Source: Caldithrix sp. (lineage in GTDB: Bacteria; Zhuqueibacterota; Zhuqueibacteria; Thermofontimicrobiales; Sulfurfontimicrobiaceae). Taken from it: 64,000 nt of DNA. The notes under the pieces were generated by a model, which did not search any database, was not told the DNA's origin, and was given only the letters and a program-made list of their open reading frames with translations. Positions 1 to 8,728 of this stretch are shown here, piece after piece; the stretch's first letter is position 1, and each line of letters starts with the position of its first letter. A program made the translations under genes and the position numbers. The stretch covers positions 1 to 64,000 of the forward strand of contig DYKB01000034.1 in assembly GCA_020722815.1 (NCBI GenBank). The letters are read 5' to 3'.

Positions 1-84
1 TCTGCCCTGGACACAAAAAATGAAAATTGTTTGCTTTCACCCGGTGATCGGTTACTAATTTTGATATGATCCGTCCTGATTTTA

Positions 85-855
85 TTATTTTTTATGGACA
101 TGTTCGTAAATCATTCTGAGTCCATTCAGTGTTAAAAAGGGATCGATAATTTTTATTTCAGTGGATTTTTCATATAATACTGATGCTAATCCACCTGTTG
201 CGACAACATTCATTGGCTTACCCAATTCACCCTTAATGCGGCGAATTAGTCCATCCACCATTTCCACACTTCCATACATTAATCCGGACTGAATACTTTC
301 TGTTGTCGTGTGGCCAATTATTCGCCCTGGAAATAATAATCCAACTTTAGGCAGCTTCGCTGTGCGAAGATGTAAAACGTTGGCGCTCATTTCGATTCCC
401 GGTACGATTATACCCCCCAGATATTCTTTGTTTTCATTAATGACATCGAAAGTTGTGGCAGTTCCAAAATCTACGACAATGATTGGACCGCCAAATTGGT
501 GGAAACCGGCAAATGCGTTGCAAAGACGATCCGCACCAACCGTTTCAGGGCTATCATACAAAATTTTCAGTCCCAGGTCAAGCGTATGGTCCACGTTGAT
601 TGGCGTAATGTGAAGATATTGCTGTGCCATTCGTAAAAATGCTTCAGTCAAATTGGGTACAACGGAGGAAATTATGACGCCATTGATTTTGTGAATATCT
701 GCTTGAACGTTATCAAAAAGTAATTTTATGACAATCCAGGATTCATCACTGGTTCGTGTTATTGAGCTGGATAAACGCCAATGGCTCTCTAATTTTTTGT
801 TTTGATAAGCACCAATAACGATATTGGTGTTTCCAATATCAATTGCCAGTAACAT
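85..855 (-). CDS. coaX: Type III pantothenate kinase
   Basis: Phosphorylates pantothenate in the first step of coenzyme A synthesis; cytosolic. The 256 residues are normal for the family. Visible are the N-terminal phosphate-binding motif DIGNTN (residues 6-11), the GADR motif (107-110) carrying the catalytic Asp109, and the DFGTATT segment (129-135). The start has a purine-rich AAAGGGA ribosome site about 8 bases upstream. It reads in the same direction as birA, but a family D repeat now fills the 289 bases between them, so coupling to the upstream operon may be broken. Confidence 0.95.
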   Translation of the reverse strand: MLLAIDIGNTNIVIGAYQNKKLESHWRLSSSITRTSDESWIVIKLLFDNVQADIHKINGVIISSVVPNLTEAFLRMAQQYLHITPINVDHTLDLGLKILYDSPETVGADRLCNAFAGFHQFGGPIIVVDFGTATTFDVINENKEYLGGIIVPGIEMSANVLHLRTAKLPKVGLLFPGRIIGHTTTESIQSGLMYGSVEMVDGLIRRIKGELGKPMNVVATGGLASVLYEKSTEIKIIDPFLTLNGLRMIYEHVHKK

Positions 856-908
856 CGATATTCCCTTTTTGAAAAAATTTAACGCATTATGTAAGAAAAA
901 GTAAATTA

Positions 909-1132
909 CCTAAAATTCTAAAATGAAACTTTTTTTTCTAGTGAATTCGTTTTCGTTGGGAAATTGACCCCTTTTGTATCTCCCCCATTTTCAAAAAGCC
1001 AAAATGGGGGAGAAACTCCGGATTCCTCTCCCCTAACTTCTGCTTTTTGGAATTTGGGGGAGGCAGGAGGGGGTCCTTTATTGATTTATAATCTCATAAA
1101 TTTTCATTTTAGAATTTTAGGAATTATAAAAT
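909..1132. repeat. Family D palindromic element (copy D1)
   Basis: About 225 bp. Ends are inverted copies of a motif like CCTAAAATTCTAAAATG (left) and CATTTTAGAATTTTAGG (right). Inside are two GC-rich hairpin blocks made from CTCCCCCATTTTC and its complement, plus the boundary words GGGAAATTGACCCC and GGAGGGGGTC. Related copies lie near 17.5, 23.1, 25.5, 32.0, 32.5, 48.0, 50.8 and 59.4 kb. This copy separates birA from coaX. No coding potential; the ORF that crosses it is only repeat sequence. Confidence 0.85.
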
Positions 1133-1144
1133 TTATCAACAAGC

Positions 1145-1909
1145 TCACTTTTTGAGATAATCCAGATCTCCTGACAAAATTTTTACCAATTGTCCGTTTT
1201 CCTGACGTAAAATCAGGCTTCCGTCCTGATCCAGATTATGAAAAATCCCTTTCATCGTTGTTTCTGGTTGTTTTAGTGCAATCGTCTGTCCAAGGGACCT
1301 GCAGAATGATTTCCACAAATTAATAATCGGTGCGAAACCCTGTTTCAGCACAATCGAATAATATGAATCCAATTGTGTCAGCAGTTGCTGTAAAAACATC
1401 TGATTATTCACCCATTCGCCAATTTCCTGTCGAATTGATGTTGAAACGGCTCGCATCTCTGGAAGAAAATCTGCCGGTGTCTGATTGGTATTGATTCCAA
1501 TTCCCAAAATTAAGAATTTAATTTGCTGTCGTTCAAAAGCAGCTTCGGTGAGAATACCACAGAATTTTTTCTGATTAATCAAGAGATCATTGGGCCATTT
1601 TACATCCGGAGTCAGCGAAAATAATTTTTGAATTGTTTTTACAATGGCAACACTGGCGAAAAATGGGTAGAGCGTAGCCGCCGGTGCCTGTGCTGTTGGG
1701 CGTAAAATAATGGAAAACCAGAGTCCCAGATAGGCCGGTGAATCCCATTTGCGTCCCAATCGCCCCTTGCCGGTTGTTTGTTCGGTTGCAACAACAACAC
1801 ATCCTTCCTGCTTGCCATCCAGGGCGAGTTGATAAGCATAATCGTTAGTGGAGGAGACCTGGTCCAGCTCGATTATTTCATTCGCGATTATCTTCTTCTT
1901 TTCTGGCAT
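1145..1909 (-). CDS. birA: Biotin--[acetyl-CoA-carboxylase] ligase
   Basis: Makes biotinyl-AMP and transfers biotin to the carrier domain of biotin-dependent carboxylases. Residues 14-24 (ELDQVSSTNDY), the adenylate-binding GKGRLGRKW (47-55) and KWPNDLL (104-110) are the family signatures; a C-terminal SH3-like domain follows from about residue 205. There is no N-terminal winged-helix domain, so this is the monofunctional form without repressor activity. Its first 32 bases overlap the 3' end of xerD, which indicates translational coupling. Confidence 0.93.
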   Translation of the reverse strand: MPEKKKIIANEIIELDQVSSTNDYAYQLALDGKQEGCVVVATEQTTGKGRLGRKWDSPAYLGLWFSIILRPTAQAPAATLYPFFASVAIVKTIQKLFSLTPDVKWPNDLLINQKKFCGILTEAAFERQQIKFLILGIGINTNQTPADFLPEMRAVSTSIRQEIGEWVNNQMFLQQLLTQLDSYYSIVLKQGFAPIINLWKSFCRSLGQTIALKQPETTMKGIFHNLDQDGSLILRQENGQLVKILSGDLDYLKK

Positions 1910-2801
1910 ATTTTTCCCGTGGATGAAATTTCCGATAGACTTCTTTCAAATAATCGCGATTGAGGTGGGTATAAATTTGCGTCGTGGAGATGTCCACATG
2001 TCCCAACAACTCCTGTACGGTTCGCAAATCGGCCCCGCCTTCAAGCAAATGGGTGGCAAAGGAATGACGTAATGTATGTGGACTTGCATTTTTTTTTATG
2101 CCCGCCTGGTCCAGATAATGCCTTAGAATTTTCCAGAAACCCATTCGCGTCATAGGACGACCATGCGCGTTCAGGAAGAGAACATCTTTATGAATTCCCC
2201 GTTGCGCCAGTACATTTCGCGAAGAATTTTGATAAAGTTGAATGTATTTAATGGCGCTCTGGTTCACCGGAATGAGTCGCTCTTTTGAACCTTTTCCAAA
2301 AACCCGAACGAATTCCTGGTCGAGATAAAGATCGCTCTGTTTAATGGTAATCAATTCCGTTACCCGCACGCCGGTAGCATATAAAAATTCCAGCATGGCC
2401 TTGTCCCGGCAGCCCAGCAGATCATTCCTGTCGGGTTGCTGCAATAAAAGCTCGACTTCAGGAATATTTAATACGCCTGGCAGTTTTCGACCTAATTTCG
2501 GAGAGGAAATTGATTGGGTTGGATCATTTTGCGTGATATTTTCCCCCAGTAAAAACAGATGAAACATCCGAATAGCAGAGAGATTGCGTGTAATACTCGA
2601 TCCAATTAAACCGACTTCATTCAGCAAGTTGATGTATTGAATGATATGCTGAGGGGTGATTTCATTCGGTTTCTGGATTCCCTGATCGGATATGAAAGCC
2701 AGATAGTTGGCAAGATCATTTTCGTATGCTGCTTGCGTATTAGGTGCCAGGCCGCGCTCAACCTTAATGAAGTCAATAAATTGTAAGAGTAAATCTTTCA
2801 T
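1878..2801 (-). CDS. xerD: Site-specific tyrosine recombinase XerD
   Basis: Resolves chromosome dimers at dif together with XerC. 307 residues: an N-terminal SAM-like core-binding domain (about 1-90) and a catalytic domain. Active-site residues are visible: Arg146 (ATGVR), the Lys region GKGSKER (169-175), His242 and Arg245 (PHTLRH), His268 (LLGHVD) and Tyr277 (IYTHLN). The C-terminal FHPR ending and the housekeeping setting favour XerD over an integrase. It lies 15 bases after the preceding gene and overlaps birA by 32 bases. XerC cannot be fully excluded. Confidence 0.88.
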   Translation of the reverse strand: MKDLLLQFIDFIKVERGLAPNTQAAYENDLANYLAFISDQGIQKPNEITPQHIIQYINLLNEVGLIGSSITRNLSAIRMFHLFLLGENITQNDPTQSISSPKLGRKLPGVLNIPEVELLLQQPDRNDLLGCRDKAMLEFLYATGVRVTELITIKQSDLYLDQEFVRVFGKGSKERLIPVNQSAIKYIQLYQNSSRNVLAQRGIHKDVLFLNAHGRPMTRMGFWKILRHYLDQAGIKKNASPHTLRHSFATHLLEGGADLRTVQELLGHVDISTTQIYTHLNRDYLKEVYRKFHPREKYARKEEDNRE

Positions 2802-2816
2802 AATTCGATTTTAGGC

Positions 2817-3260
2817 TTATGAACCTACCTGTGGAATAATATCTTCAGCCAGTGAGAGGGCTATTCCGGAAAGCATCACTTCAGGACCCAGTTGTGTAAA
2901 ATCACCTGAGAGCAGGCTGCGATCGACATTTGCATAAAGTGAACAACCGGCTTCACGTTCAATGGTCAATCCCGAAAGCTGTCCCTGATGCTCGGCAATA
3001 AATGTAATTTCGCCCAGGTATTCACTAATAACAAAACCGGTGCAGAAATGCAATTGGAGATGTGTATTTTCGGTATAAACGGATATTAAATTGCCTTTTC
3101 GTGCACCTATTGGTATGTTTGGGTAAATTTCCAGTACCAATTTTCTAGCTGTTTCTTCGTTGACCACGACAAAACGATAATTATTCCCTTTGAATTTGGC
3201 TTCAACGCCTAGTAGCCTTGCAATTTTATCGATCTCTTTTGCTGAAAATTCTGTGGCCAT
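2817..3260 (-). CDS. Conserved-looking protein of unknown function
   Basis: 147 residues, no signal peptide or membrane segment, and no family that I recognise. It is mixed alpha/beta in appearance, with a helical N-terminus (FSAKEIDKIARLLGVEAKF) and several predicted strands. The only cysteines are Cys73 and Cys105. It sits 19 bases after the PASTA gene and 15 bases before xerD, so it is very probably co-transcribed within the tgt-birA run. The tight spacing and normal codon use support a real gene; the function cannot be stated. Confidence 0.75.
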   Translation of the reverse strand: MATEFSAKEIDKIARLLGVEAKFKGNNYRFVVVNEETARKLVLEIYPNIPIGARKGNLISVYTENTHLQLHFCTGFVISEYLGEITFIAEHQGQLSGLTIEREAGCSLYANVDRSLLSGDFTQLGPEVMLSGIALSLAEDIIPQVGS

Positions 3261-3279
3261 AAAAACCCCGGTTTACAAT

Positions 3280-4095
3280 TTATTCATTAATATTATTATT
3301 TTCATATTCAGTGTTATTTTCAATTGATTGGCCTGGTAATTGACTTACCACGAGATCAATTATGGTCCCGATGGATACTTCCTGATCCGGTTCAATGGAT
3401 TGCATGAGGACTGTGTTGGGCAAAAGTTCGGATTCTATTTTATAGGTAATGCGACCAAGCGTTAAACCGGCTTTTGCCAGCCGGGTTTTCGCTGCTTCGA
3501 TGTCTTTTCCTTTTAAATCCGGTACTAAAAATCGATCCGGATAGCGTCCCAGACTAACCACAATACTGATGGGTGTGCCGACTTTGACCTCTTTTCCTTC
3601 CTGGATCGATTGTTCGGCGACAGCACCTTCGGGATAGTATGATGAATGTTCCAGCGAAATGTGATCCAAAATCAATTGGGAACTTTGAATGATAAATTTC
3701 GCATCTCTCTCAGAACGTCCTTTGAGTCGTGGTACCTGAATCAGACGTTCGCCCATACTGGTCATGACATAAATCCGACGGCCATTTTTGACGATAGAAC
3801 TGGGTTTGGGATTCTGATAAACGACATAACCCGGCGGATAATGCGGATCATGCTTTTCGCCCTCGAGGATGATACGGAATGAATGGTCTTCCAGTATTTT
3901 TTCGGCTTCTGCAAAAGGTCTCCCGGTAATATCCGGAACCGATTTACCATGCCCCAGCCGGACGGCAAGTGGCATGACAATATTATCCATTATTAAAAAC
4001 AGAACCAGAAGAATTAAAACTACAATTGTAAATTTTTTTAATCGATGTCGAATTAGCCAATTATCAATTTTATCGTATATTTCCCGTATATCCAT
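3280..4095 (-). CDS. PASTA-domain membrane protein
   Basis: 271 residues. One transmembrane helix near residues 23-45 (FTIVVLILLVLFLIMDNIV) follows a short basic cytoplasmic tail, leaving an extracytoplasmic part of three PASTA repeats beginning at SVPDITGRPF (about 53), IQVPRLKGRS (about 119) and FLVPDLKGKD (about 189). PASTA domains bind muropeptides or peptidoglycan in Ser/Thr kinases and penicillin-binding proteins. No kinase or transpeptidase domain is present, so it may be a stand-alone cell-wall sensor or scaffold. The tail is Asn-rich. It lies 36 bases after rsmB. Confidence 0.85.
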   Translation of the reverse strand: MDIREIYDKIDNWLIRHRLKKFTIVVLILLVLFLIMDNIVMPLAVRLGHGKSVPDITGRPFAEAEKILEDHSFRIILEGEKHDPHYPPGYVVYQNPKPSSIVKNGRRIYVMTSMGERLIQVPRLKGRSERDAKFIIQSSQLILDHISLEHSSYYPEGAVAEQSIQEGKEVKVGTPISIVVSLGRYPDRFLVPDLKGKDIEAAKTRLAKAGLTLGRITYKIESELLPNTVLMQSIEPDQEVSIGTIIDLVVSQLPGQSIENNTEYENNNINE

Positions 4096-4131
4096 CGTTT
4101 TCCATCCGCTACAAATTAAGAAATTGATTGT

Positions 4132-5460
4132 TTATAAAAGTCGTTTTTTTAATCGGGCTGCGAAACTCCCGTCAATCTGGTGAATGTGGGGGAGGGTTCG
4201 CACATACTTTTCATCATGAACAAATTGCCTTGGAACAAATTGGCCAGGATTTTCCAGTATAAATTCAGGATGAACTTTTAAAAACTGGTCGATGACCTGT
4301 TCATTTTCCTCCGGTTCAGTTGTACAGGTACTATAAACCAATATACCATCATTCCGAAGAAAAGTTGCAGCTTTATTTAATAGTTGTACCTGAATCGAAT
4401 GTAGTTCCTGAATCTTCTCAGGCGAGCGCTGCCATCGCAGGTCTGCCCTTTTAGCCAGAACACCCAATCCCGAACAAGGTACATCCAGCAATATTTTATC
4501 GACAGGTTTCAATTCCAAATCCAGTGCGTTTCCCAGCACGGGAAAAATATTTTTTAAATGCAATCGGCGCATGTTTTCCTGGATTTTTTTTACGCGTGGC
4601 CAGGCCTGATCAACCGCGACGATTAAAGCTTTGTCCGCAGTTATTTCAGCAAGATGGGTGGTTTTTCCACCCGGTGCTGCACATAGATCGAGAATTGTTT
4701 CACCGGGTTTGGGATTCACCAGCCAACCAGCCAATCCTGCACTTTCATCCTGAATCGTAAAATAACCATCCTGGAACGGCTTATAACTGCTTAAAACGGG
4801 TAGTTGTTGTGTGCGTAAATAACCCGGAAGTGCCGGAGAAATCGAAGTCGCTATTTCATCTGCTATCAGAAGAGCTTGAAGCTTTTCTGGACTGATTTTA
4901 TTTTGATTTACCCGCAGCGAATGCCAGGGAGTTTGGTTGTTGATTTCACACAGTTTTATTGTTTCTGGTATCCCAAATCGTTGCAGCCAACGTTCAACAA
5001 GCCATTCGGGATGCGAATAGGAAACTGATATGCCGTGAATTGGATCTTTTTCAATTTCCGGTAATTTCAGATTTTCCTGATGGCGTAAAATATTTCTTAA
5101 AACCCCATTGACGAATCGTCCCCAGAATTCTCCTTTTCGGCGTTTTGCTAGTTGAACAGCTTCATTGACGGTGGCATACGCCGGGGTTCGCGTCATGTAG
5201 AATATTTGATAAAGACTGCTTTCGATGATATTTTTAATTGCCCGAGGTGCTTTTGCATAATCACCGACAAAGTATTGCCGCGCAATCCATTCCAATTTTT
5301 TTTGCCAGCGGATTGTTCCATGAACCACTTCAAAAATAAAATTCCGATCACGTGAATCCAGGTTATATTTATCAAATGTTTGCTCGAGGAGCAAATCAAT
5401 CAACATCTTCTCACCATAGAACCGATCCAGGATTTCGATGGCAATCTTTCTGGGATTCAT
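4132..5460 (-). CDS. rsmB: 16S rRNA (cytosine(967)-C(5))-methyltransferase
   Basis: Methylates C967 of 16S rRNA with SAM. 442 residues with the expected two-part build: a NusB-like RNA-binding domain (about 1-130) and a Rossmann methyltransferase. SAM-binding DLCAAPGGKTT spans 258-268, the DVPCSG motif is 326-331 (Cys329, product release) and the catalytic cysteine is Cys379 in STCTTEPEEN. Its ATG overlaps the fmt stop codon by 4 bases. The fmt-rsmB pair is a common bacterial arrangement. Confidence 0.95.
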   Translation of the reverse strand: MNPRKIAIEILDRFYGEKMLIDLLLEQTFDKYNLDSRDRNFIFEVVHGTIRWQKKLEWIARQYFVGDYAKAPRAIKNIIESSLYQIFYMTRTPAYATVNEAVQLAKRRKGEFWGRFVNGVLRNILRHQENLKLPEIEKDPIHGISVSYSHPEWLVERWLQRFGIPETIKLCEINNQTPWHSLRVNQNKISPEKLQALLIADEIATSISPALPGYLRTQQLPVLSSYKPFQDGYFTIQDESAGLAGWLVNPKPGETILDLCAAPGGKTTHLAEITADKALIVAVDQAWPRVKKIQENMRRLHLKNIFPVLGNALDLELKPVDKILLDVPCSGLGVLAKRADLRWQRSPEKIQELHSIQVQLLNKAATFLRNDGILVYSTCTTEPEENEQVIDQFLKVHPEFILENPGQFVPRQFVHDEKYVRTLPHIHQIDGSFAARLKKRLL

Positions 5461-6392
5461 TGAAACTTGTCACCTACCTTAATGCGGCACCCTTTTAGAA
5501 ATTCAGAAGCACACATACATTTTTTACCTTCCATCTGAAGCTCCATGAGTGCTAACACCCCATTCCCCGTGACAACCGCAATATAACCCACTTTTTGATT
5601 TAGTTCGATAATCTTACCAGGCTCAGTTTCTGGAACGAATGCATGATTAAGCACCTGCGAAGAAAAAATTTTAATATTTTTTCCATTCAGATGGCTATGA
5701 GCACCCGGATATGGCGAAAGTCCCCGAATTAAATTGTGAATTTGAAGTGTATCTTTTTTCCAATTAATTTCACAAAGGGTTTTGTCTAATTTTGGGGCTT
5801 GTGTGACTTCTCCGGTTTGGGGACTCCGCGTAAAATCACCTGTTTCAATTGAATCTACCACTTCGAGCAGAAGTTCTGCACCAACATTCATCAATTTATC
5901 GTGTAATATGCCGGCATTATCGTCTGGTGCAATGGCGACCTTTTCCTGAAGGATCAGATTTCCTGTGTCCACATTTTTTTCAATAAAAAAAATAGTAACA
6001 CCAGTCGCCGTTTCCCCGTTGATAATCGCCCAGTTAATCGGTGCCGCCCCACGATAGGCTGGAAGTAAAGATGCATGCAAGTTAATTGTCCCCTTTGGGG
6101 GTATACTAAAAACGATTTCCGGCAAAATTCGAAATCCGACGACCACAAACAGATCCGCCTGAAATGCCCTGAGTTGTGCTAGAAATTGTTCATCCTTTAA
6201 ACTTTCAGGCTGTAGCACAGGAATAGCATAATCTACTGCAAACTGTTTTACAGGGGAAGAATGGATTTTTAAGCCCCGGCCTGTGGGTTTATCGGGTGCG
6301 GTTACCACTCCCACCACCTGATGCGAACTTTCAACCAGCAGTTGTAAACTGGGGATAGCAAATTCAGGAGTCCCCATAAAAACAATTTTCAT
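5457..6392 (-). CDS. fmt: Methionyl-tRNA formyltransferase
   Basis: Formylates initiator Met-tRNA using 10-formyl-tetrahydrofolate. 311 residues, standard length. N-terminal formyltransferase domain with the catalytic loop NLHASLLPAYRGAAP (104-118; His106) and Asp142; C-terminal tRNA-binding OB-like domain from about 205. Located 15 bases downstream of def and overlapping rsmB, the classic def-fmt-rsmB order, so formylation and deformylation enzymes are made together. Confidence 0.97.
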   Translation of the reverse strand: MKIVFMGTPEFAIPSLQLLVESSHQVVGVVTAPDKPTGRGLKIHSSPVKQFAVDYAIPVLQPESLKDEQFLAQLRAFQADLFVVVGFRILPEIVFSIPPKGTINLHASLLPAYRGAAPINWAIINGETATGVTIFFIEKNVDTGNLILQEKVAIAPDDNAGILHDKLMNVGAELLLEVVDSIETGDFTRSPQTGEVTQAPKLDKTLCEINWKKDTLQIHNLIRGLSPYPGAHSHLNGKNIKIFSSQVLNHAFVPETEPGKIIELNQKVGYIAVVTGNGVLALMELQMEGKKCMCASEFLKGCRIKVGDKFQ

Positions 6393-6407
6393 TTTTTATT
6401 CCTCGTT

Positions 6408-6938
6408 TTAAGCGGCTTGATAGATTCGCTCCAATTCATCATGGGCGATCCGTTTAAGCTCTCTTTTGATCCGCTTTTTCTTAATCGTACTGATGCGATC
6501 AACAAAGAAGATACCTTTTAAATGATCGACTTCATGCTGTAAAACCCGTGCTAATAAACCATCATACCAGGTGTCAATGGTTTTCCCATCGATAGTCTGG
6601 TACGTGACATGAATTTTTTCCGGCCGAACAACTTCTTCACGGACATCTGGAACGCTGAGACACCCTTCTTCCATCACCAATTCACCTTCAGCAGCCAGCA
6701 CTTTCGGATTAATAAAAGCGACGGGTTTTTCACCCTCGCTTATCAATCCCACATCGACAACCACCAGCGCGATGGATTGGGCAACCTGTGGCGCGGCCAG
6801 ACCGATACCTTCCGCCGCTTGCATGGTTTGAATCATGTCACTGGCCAAGGTTTTAATCTCGTTGTTTATTTCCTTAATCGCTTTCGCTTCCTGCCGCAGT
6901 ATGGGGTTACCATACTTGATTATTTCCAACAACGCCAT
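6408..6938 (-). CDS. def: Peptide deformylase
   Basis: Removes the N-formyl group from nascent proteins using a bound Fe2+ (or Zn/Ni). 176 residues with all three family motifs: GIGLAAPQV (44-52), EGCLS (91-95; metal ligand Cys93) and QHEVDH (134-139; ligands His135 and His139, catalytic Glu136). Separated by only 5 bases from yajC and 15 from fmt. The basic C-terminal helix (KKKRIKRELKR) is typical of this enzyme. Confidence 0.97.
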   Translation of the reverse strand: MALLEIIKYGNPILRQEAKAIKEINNEIKTLASDMIQTMQAAEGIGLAAPQVAQSIALVVVDVGLISEGEKPVAFINPKVLAAEGELVMEEGCLSVPDVREEVVRPEKIHVTYQTIDGKTIDTWYDGLLARVLQHEVDHLKGIFFVDRISTIKKKRIKRELKRIAHDELERIYQAA

Positions 6939-6943
6939 GAAAA

Positions 6944-7276
6944 TTACTCCACTTTTCCTGCTATTGCACTTAATTTAACTTCAATTTTTACATTATCATC
7001 GATTTTGAGAATGATAGTTTTATTTTTATCCTGCTCCTTAATTCCCTGAATGGTTCCGTAAATTCCGCCAATTGTGACGACCCTGTCATTTTTTTGTAAA
7101 GCTTCAAGCATTTTCTGGTGTTCACGCTGCTTTTTTTGTTGGGGACGAATCATTAAAAAGTACATAATCGCAAAAATAGCGCCGAACATAAGTAACATCG
7201 GGGTCATTCCGCCAGCACCCTGAGCTCCTGGTCCACCCATTAAAAATAAAAAATTAAAAATCACCTGTACCTCCAT
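6944..7276 (-). CDS. yajC: Preprotein translocase subunit YajC
   Basis: Small inner-membrane protein of the SecDF-YajC complex that assists Sec-dependent export. One membrane helix (MLLMFGAIFAIMYFLMIRPQ) precedes the conserved QQKKQREHQKM and the DRVVTIGGIYGTI segment. I place the start at the ATG at 7276 (sequence MEVQVIFNFLF), which overlaps tgt by 23 bases; an ATG at 7240 directly before the Gly-rich region is equally plausible, and an upstream in-frame ATG at 7330 lies deep inside tgt and is unlikely. tgt-yajC is a conserved pair. Confidence 0.9.
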   Translation of the reverse strand: MEVQVIFNFLFLMGGPGAQGAGGMTPMLLMFGAIFAIMYFLMIRPQQKKQREHQKMLEALQKNDRVVTIGGIYGTIQGIKEQDKNKTIILKIDDNVKIEVKLSAIAGKVE

Positions 7277-8408
7277 CCGTTTCTTTTGATGATTGATAGC
7301 GAGATAAAAAAGCCCTTCGCCAATTGGCAAAGTTGCCGTCTATGATGGCCTGGCGGGCATCCCGCATGAGTTTTAAGTAAAAAGTTAAATTATGTAAACT
7401 TGCCAGCCTTAACGCTAAAATTTCCTGGGCCTGAAATAAATGTCGAATATACGCCCTGGTAAAAGTTCGACAACAATAACAATTACAATTTTCATCAATT
7501 GGTGAAAAATCTTCGCGATATTTGGCGTTCTTAATCACCAATGCACCATCAGGTGTAAAAACCGTTCCATTCCGTCCATTCCGAGTCGGTAAAACGCAAT
7601 CAAACATATCCACGCCGAGACTAATTCCGGTTAACAGGTCTTCCGGTTTACCAACCCCCATCAGGTAACGTGGTTTTGTCTCTGGCAGCAATTCTGTGCA
7701 AACACCGGTCATTTCATACATCGCTGCCTTGGGTTCACCCACCGAAAGGCCACCGATTGCAAAACCATGAAAATCATTTTCCATTAAAGCGACAGCACTC
7801 TGTCGCCGAATTTCAGGATAGATACTCCCCTGAACAATGCCGAATAAGTACTGCTCATAACCATGTATCGATTCCGTCCGATGAAATTCCTCAAGACCCC
7901 GCCGCGCCCATTGGATTGTTATTTCATTCGCCTTTGCTGCCTGGTCCAGTTCGCAGGGATAGCCGATACATTGATCCAGTACCATCATGATATCCGAACC
8001 CAGTTGGCGTTGAATCTGGACAACGAGTTCTGGGGTGAAAAAATGGTAGGAACCATCAATATGCGACTGAAACTTCATGCCGGCTTCAGTAATTTTATTC
8101 AATTCGGCCAGACTGAATATTTGAAAGCCGCCACTGTCAGTTAAAATCGGTTTATACCACGCTGCAAACTTTTGTAAACCACCGGCGCGGGCTACAAGTT
8201 CCATTCCAGGGCGTAAATATAAATGATAGGTATTCCCCAAAATAATCTGGGCGCCGATATCATTCAGATCCGCCGGCGAAATCGCTTTGACTGAACCTTG
8301 TGTCCCAACCGGCATAAAAATTGGCGTTTCAATTTTTCCATGAGCGGTTTCAATCGTCCCCGCCCGTGCAGAAGTCGCGGTGTCTTTTTTCTCTAAATTA
8401 AAAAACAA
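7254..8408 (-). CDS. tgt: tRNA-guanine transglycosylase (queuine/preQ1)
   Basis: Exchanges guanine 34 for preQ1 in tRNAs with GUN anticodons, on the queuosine pathway. 384 residues. Asp91 in TDSGGFQIFSL is the proton-abstracting residue. The catalytic-nucleophile region is GVDMFDCVLPTRNGRNG, and the zinc site is CNCYCC followed by a distal His (LASLHN). First gene of the leftward run tgt-yajC-def-fmt-rsmB. No other queuosine genes lie in the window. Confidence 0.96.
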   Translation of the reverse strand: MFFNLEKKDTATSARAGTIETAHGKIETPIFMPVGTQGSVKAISPADLNDIGAQIILGNTYHLYLRPGMELVARAGGLQKFAAWYKPILTDSGGFQIFSLAELNKITEAGMKFQSHIDGSYHFFTPELVVQIQRQLGSDIMMVLDQCIGYPCELDQAAKANEITIQWARRGLEEFHRTESIHGYEQYLFGIVQGSIYPEIRRQSAVALMENDFHGFAIGGLSVGEPKAAMYEMTGVCTELLPETKPRYLMGVGKPEDLLTGISLGVDMFDCVLPTRNGRNGTVFTPDGALVIKNAKYREDFSPIDENCNCYCCRTFTRAYIRHLFQAQEILALRLASLHNLTFYLKLMRDARQAIIDGNFANWRRAFLSRYQSSKETDGGTGDF

Positions 8409-8728
8409 TTTTTTATGAAATTATCCTTTTATCGTTTTGAGCTTCCAAACGTATCCACTCAATATTTAATGGTAATTTGAGAATAAAACTTGCCGTTTTA
8501 GGCTCGCTTTAATATTCGCAGAATAATTTATAGCAGAATTATTCTGCTATAAATCATTCGGCTATAAAATTTTTTTTCTTGTAAACTAAAATTGATGTCC
8601 ATACCATCTATTATTGAGCGGATACTTCCAAACTTTCCTAACCCTTTTAAAAAAATTGAGTTATAGACATAACAATTAAGATTTAAGCATTATTTTCACA
8701 AATTAATTGAGGTTCAGGAAAGTTAACC
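8409..8728. other. Gene-free spacer between radA and tgt
   Basis: 320 bases, very AT-rich, between the radA stop and the tgt start. Apart from the palindrome at 8526-8554 I see no gene, tRNA or clear riboswitch. It should contain the promoter of the tgt operon, but I could not pick a convincing -35/-10 pair. Confidence 0.6.
8526..8554. repeat. 29-bp perfect palindrome
   Basis: Two 14-base arms, ATTTATAGCAGAAT and its exact complement, around a single central base. A partial third copy of the word (GCTATAAA) follows at about 8562. It lies in the radA-tgt spacer. It has no U-run on either side, so it is a poor intrinsic terminator; it could be an operator or a small repeat remnant. Confidence 0.7.

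Noticed and set aside
964..1155. 63-codon ORF, and related ORFs at 32485-32676 and 22825-23070
   Set aside because: They are translations of family D elements (PPFSKSQNGGE, GEAGG peptides).
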